Shown piece by piece: positions 5,477-7,797 of a DNA stretch of 7,797 bases. The translations under genes and the position numbers were made by a program. The DNA is from Actinobacteria bacterium ATB1 (GTDB lineage Bacteria > Actinomycetota > Acidimicrobiia > UBA2766), in NCBI GenBank assembly GCA_021404985.1, contig QWHP01000124.1, positions 1 through 7,797 on the forward strand, written 5' to 3'. The notes below the pieces were generated by a model. That model was not told the DNA's origin, made no database searches, and saw nothing but the letters and a program-made list of their open reading frames with translations. Within the stretch, counting starts at the first letter, position 1. Each line of letters begins with the position of its first letter.

Positions 5477-6607
5477 TCAACTCACGGCGCCGGCCGCACG
5501 GAGCTTCGCGACCTCTTCGGCGCTGAAGCCCCAGTCCTGCAAAGCCTCGTCGGTGTGCTCTCCCAGGGATGCCGCAGGCCGCTGGATCTCGGGCGTCGTC
5601 CGAGAGAAGCGCGGCGCAGGTGCCGGCTGCATCTGCCCCTCGTACTCCACGAACGTGCCGCGTGCCTTCAGATGTGGGTGCTCGAACGCCTCCGGGATGG
5701 AGAGGATCGGGGCCATGCATGCGTCCGTTCCCTCCACGATCTCGGCCCATTCCGCCTGGGTCTTGGTCCGGATCGCCGTGGCGATCTTCTCCTTCGCCTC
5801 GGGCCAGCGCGCCCTGTCCATCTGCCCGGGCATCTCGGCCGGGTCGATTCCGAGGAGGGAGAGCATCTCGGCGTAGAACTGCGGCTCGATCGAGCCCACC
5901 GACATGTACTTGCCGTCCTTCGTCTCGTAGACCTCGTAGAAGTGCGCTCCCGTGTCGAGCAGGTTGGTGCCGCGCTCGTCGAACCAGAAGCCCATCGATC
6001 GCATCGCGTAGACCATCGTCATGAGAACTGCCGAGCCGTCGACCATCGCCGCATCGACGACCTGGCCCCTACCGGACCGCTGCGCCTCGAGGATCCCACA
6101 GACGAGCCCGAAGGCGAGTAGCATCCCCCCTCCCCCGAAGTCGCCGACCACGTTGCACGGTGGTTCTGGTGGGCCCCCGGCATGTCCGAAGCTGTGCAAC
6201 ACACCGTTTATCGATATGTAGTTCATGTCGTGGCCTGCGGTGTGGGCGAGGGGGCCGTCCTGCCCCCAGCCTGTCATGCGTCCGTAGACGATCCCGGGGT
6301 TGCGTGCGAGCACCTCGTCGGGACCGAGACCTAGACGTTCCATCACACCGGGTCGGAAACCTTCGAAGATGGCATCGGCCTTCTCGCAGAGGCGCAGGAC
6401 CGTCTCCACCCCCTCCGGAGTCTTGAGATTGGCGGCTACGGAACGCCGTCCCCGGTTCAGGAAGTCCTTCGGGTTGCCGGCCATCGGCGCTCCCGCTCGC
6501 TCGATCCGGATCACGTCTGCACCCATGTCCGCGAGCATCATCGCGCAGAACGGTCCCGGACCGATCCCGGCGATCTCGACGATCTTCACACCCTCGAGTG
6601 GACCCAC
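5477..6607 (-). CDS. mcr: Alpha-methylacyl-CoA racemase (class III CoA-transferase fold)
   Basis: The product interconverts (2R)- and (2S)-2-methylacyl-CoA esters, letting methyl-branched fatty acids or sterol side chains enter beta-oxidation, which needs the S form. The sequence closely follows mycobacterial MCR as I recall it. AGIGPGPFCAMMLADMGADV (13-32) forms the CoA-binding start. The catalytic residues match MCR His126, Asp127, Asp156 and Glu241: GHDMNYIS (His126, Asp127), VGDFGGGG (Asp156) and IEPQFY (Glu241). PAPRFSRT lies near the C-terminus. I place the start at GTG 6605-6607, giving 376 aa. This aligns with the MCR start and has AAGGGGG 9 nt upstream. A GTG at 6707-6709 would add 34 residues that match nothing in the family and lacks a ribosome-binding site. 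Other CaiB/BaiF CoA-transferases are less likely given the racemase-specific motifs. No beta-oxidation genes are visible alongside. Confidence 0.93.
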   Translation of the reverse strand: MGPLEGVKIVEIAGIGPGPFCAMMLADMGADVIRIERAGAPMAGNPKDFLNRGRRSVAANLKTPEGVETVLRLCEKADAIFEGFRPGVMERLGLGPDEVLARNPGIVYGRMTGWGQDGPLAHTAGHDMNYISINGVLHSFGHAGGPPEPPCNVVGDFGGGGMLLAFGLVCGILEAQRSGRGQVVDAAMVDGSAVLMTMVYAMRSMGFWFDERGTNLLDTGAHFYEVYETKDGKYMSVGSIEPQFYAEMLSLLGIDPAEMPGQMDRARWPEAKEKIATAIRTKTQAEWAEIVEGTDACMAPILSIPEAFEHPHLKARGTFVEYEGQMQPAPAPRFSRTTPEIQRPAASLGEHTDEALQDWGFSAEEVAKLRAAGAVS

Positions 6608-6619
6608 TCTGTCTCGCCC

Positions 6620-6638
6620 CCTTGTCGGTTCGACAAGG
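6620..6638. repeat. Perfect 8-bp inverted repeat beside the racemase start
   Basis: CCTTGTCG (6620-6627) and CGACAAGG (6631-6638) are exact inverted copies around a 3-nt centre. The site lies 13 nt upstream of the racemase GTG in a divergent intergenic region, a typical place for a dimeric repressor such as a TetR-type regulator. In the racemase transcript the same arms would form a hairpin whose 3' arm ends in the AAGG of the AAGGGGG ribosome-binding site. Control of translation is therefore the alternative. Confidence 0.5.
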
Positions 6639-6682
6639 AGCGTACGGGATGCGTCCACGACCGCGGCAAACTGCGGTTGCCC

Positions 6683-6694
6683 GTCCTGCAGGAC
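6683..6694. repeat. 12-bp perfect palindrome in the divergent intergenic region
   Basis: GTCCTGCAGGAC is a perfect palindrome 29 nt upstream of the phosphodiesterase ATG and about 75 nt upstream of the racemase start. A weaker pair, ACCGC (6660-6664) and GCGGT (6673-6677), lies beside it. These may be binding sites for a regulator of either gene. I found no convincing -35/-10 pair for either direction here. Confidence 0.35.
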
Positions 6695-6723
6695 AAGCCG
6701 TGCCGTCACAAGAACGAGGAACC

Positions 6724-7797
6724 ATGCGCAGGGCCGTTCTCACTTCGTTCGTGCTCCTCCTCATGGGGCTGGCACCTGCACCGGACGTGTCTCCGGCGCG
6801 CGCCGTCGAGGGGGGCGAGCCGCTCGTCGTGCTGTGGGTCGTCGACGGACTCGAGCCCTCCACTGTCTCTGCTGCGACCATGCCCACGCTTGCCTCGCTT
6901 GTGGACGGCGCCTTCGGCGACGCGTCCACACATACCTGGCGCAACACCCGGGGGGTCATGATCAGCGAGACCTACCCGAACCATGCCGCGATGATGACGG
7001 GCGTCGACGGGACCGTGAACGGGATTCCGGGCAACACGATCTGGGACGGGTCGAGATTCCGGGACCTGGGCCCGGAAGACCTGACGGCGGAGACCCTCTT
7101 CGACGCCGTCGAGCAGAACAGGCCCGAGATCCACACCGCGATCGCCGTCGGCGACCCGAGCATCGACGAGCTCTTCTCTGCAGAGCCCTACGACTCCAGA
7201 TGGGACCCGAGACGCGCGCAGCTCACGCTCCCGATTGCCGGGTACCCACTGGACGAGGAGGTCGTCTCGGCGGCGCTCGCACAGATCTCGTCCGGGGCCG
7301 ACCTCGTGTTCATGAACACCCAGATGGTCGACACCTTCGGCCACTTCTCCGGGCCGACGGGGAGCCTGACACGACTCGCGATACGTGAAGCGGATCGACA
7401 GATCGGCCGCATGATCGAGGCGCTCCGCAACTCAGGTCTCTGGGCGCGCACGTTCCTCTTCGTCGTGAGCGACCACGGCATGGAGACGACACCCGACAAG
7501 TTCCTCCTCCCTCTTGCCTTGCTGCTCCAGGGCGACACGGGTTGGCAGGTCGATGCGCACGGTGGAACGGCTCTCCTCGCGAAACCCGGTGCCACTCCGG
7601 AGGAGTCCGCCGCCGTTGCTGAGAGGCTTCTCCGCTGGCGGTCCGTCGCAGAGGCGCTTCCCACAGGCGGACCGCTCGAAGCCGCCCACCCCGATTGGAA
7701 GCTCGACGACCAGCGTGCCGGTCACATCGTCGTGACCGCGAAGCCCCGAATGCACCTGGTCGGCTTCGACATCCTGGACTGGCTTGCGACGGGCACG
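6724..7797 (+). CDS. Exported type I phosphodiesterase/nucleotide pyrophosphatase-family protein, 3' end missing
   Basis: This is an alkaline-phosphatase-superfamily metalloenzyme predicted to cleave phosphodiester or pyrophosphate bonds outside the cytoplasmic membrane; the substrate is not evident. The frame is open for 358 residues to the window edge. Residues 1-27 look like a signal peptide: MRRAVL, a hydrophobic core to about 20, and ARA before a cleavage site at 27/28. Metal and catalytic motifs follow in family order: LWVVDGLEP (Asp41), ISETYPNHAAMMTG (nucleophile Thr83), MVDTFGHF (Asp203, His207) and VVSDHGMETT (Asp250, His251). A DAHGG at 278-281 is also present. The last conserved metal-binding His of the family would normally lie nearer the C-terminus, beyond the edge. 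The ATG at 6724 has GAGGA close upstream. It is divergent from the racemase gene and shares its regulatory region. Confidence 0.87.
   Translation, partial: MRRAVLTSFVLLLMGLAPAPDVSPARAVEGGEPLVVLWVVDGLEPSTVSAATMPTLASLVDGAFGDASTHTWRNTRGVMISETYPNHAAMMTGVDGTVNGIPGNTIWDGSRFRDLGPEDLTAETLFDAVEQNRPEIHTAIAVGDPSIDELFSAEPYDSRWDPRRAQLTLPIAGYPLDEEVVSAALAQISSGADLVFMNTQMVDTFGHFSGPTGSLTRLAIREADRQIGRMIEALRNSGLWARTFLFVVSDHGMETTPDKFLLPLALLLQGDTGWQVDAHGGTALLAKPGATPEESAAVAERLLRWRSVAEALPTGGPLEAAHPDWKLDDQRAGHIVVTAKPRMHLVGFDILDWLATGT

Noticed and set aside
6608..6709. Extended racemase start at GTG 6707-6709 (410 aa)
   Set aside because: The added 34 residues match nothing in the family, no ribosome-binding site precedes it, and the GTG at 6607 aligns with the mycobacterial racemase start.
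6300..7388. Plus-strand frame of 362 codons spanning the racemase start and the phosphodiesterase gene
   Set aside because: It covers two recognised genes in the wrong frame or strand and its product has no family motifs.

Overview
The window is GC-rich, densely packed bacterial chromosome. Several features suggest an actinobacterium, possibly from a deep lineage such as Acidimicrobiia. These are the third-position G/C codon use, the frequent GTG and TTG starts, one apparently leaderless gene, a mycobacterial-type alpha-methylacyl-CoA racemase, and complex I subunits that resemble the second Streptomyces nuo cluster as I remember it. Phylum is an inference; the finer placement is a guess.

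Left half (1-3581, minus strand): a complex I operon read leftward in the order nuoA, nuoB, nuoC, nuoD, nuoH, with nuoH cut by the window edge. Start/stop overlaps (26, 1 and 4 nt) join nuoB to nuoC, nuoC to nuoD, and nuoD to nuoH. In the classical nuoA-N order, nuoE, nuoF and nuoG lie between nuoD and nuoH. Here they are absent, so the operon appears to encode an 11-subunit-type complex I without its own NADH-oxidising module. NuoD also carries unusual residues at its quinone site, which fits a divergent enzyme class. A good sigma70-like promoter lies upstream of nuoA.

Centre (3582-5476): a patatin-like lipid acyl hydrolase gene is transcribed divergently from nuoA. Convergent to it is a two-gene toxin-antitoxin-type locus on the minus strand. 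The DUF433 antitoxin-like gene is intact and may be leaderless. The DUF5615 PIN-like toxin gene that overlaps it by 4 nt appears broken by two single-base losses.

Right part (5477-7797): an alpha-methylacyl-CoA racemase gene (minus strand) is divergent from an exported type I phosphodiesterase/nucleotide pyrophosphatase-family gene (plus strand) that runs off the right edge. The region between them holds a perfect 8-bp inverted repeat beside the racemase start and a perfect 12-bp palindrome, both candidate regulatory sites.

I found no RNA genes, CRISPR arrays, insertion sequences or other mobile elements. No gap between genes exceeds 300 bases. Nothing here is clearly a wholly new system. 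The most notable signals are the E/F/G-less complex I with its altered quinone pocket and the degraded toxin next to an intact antitoxin.
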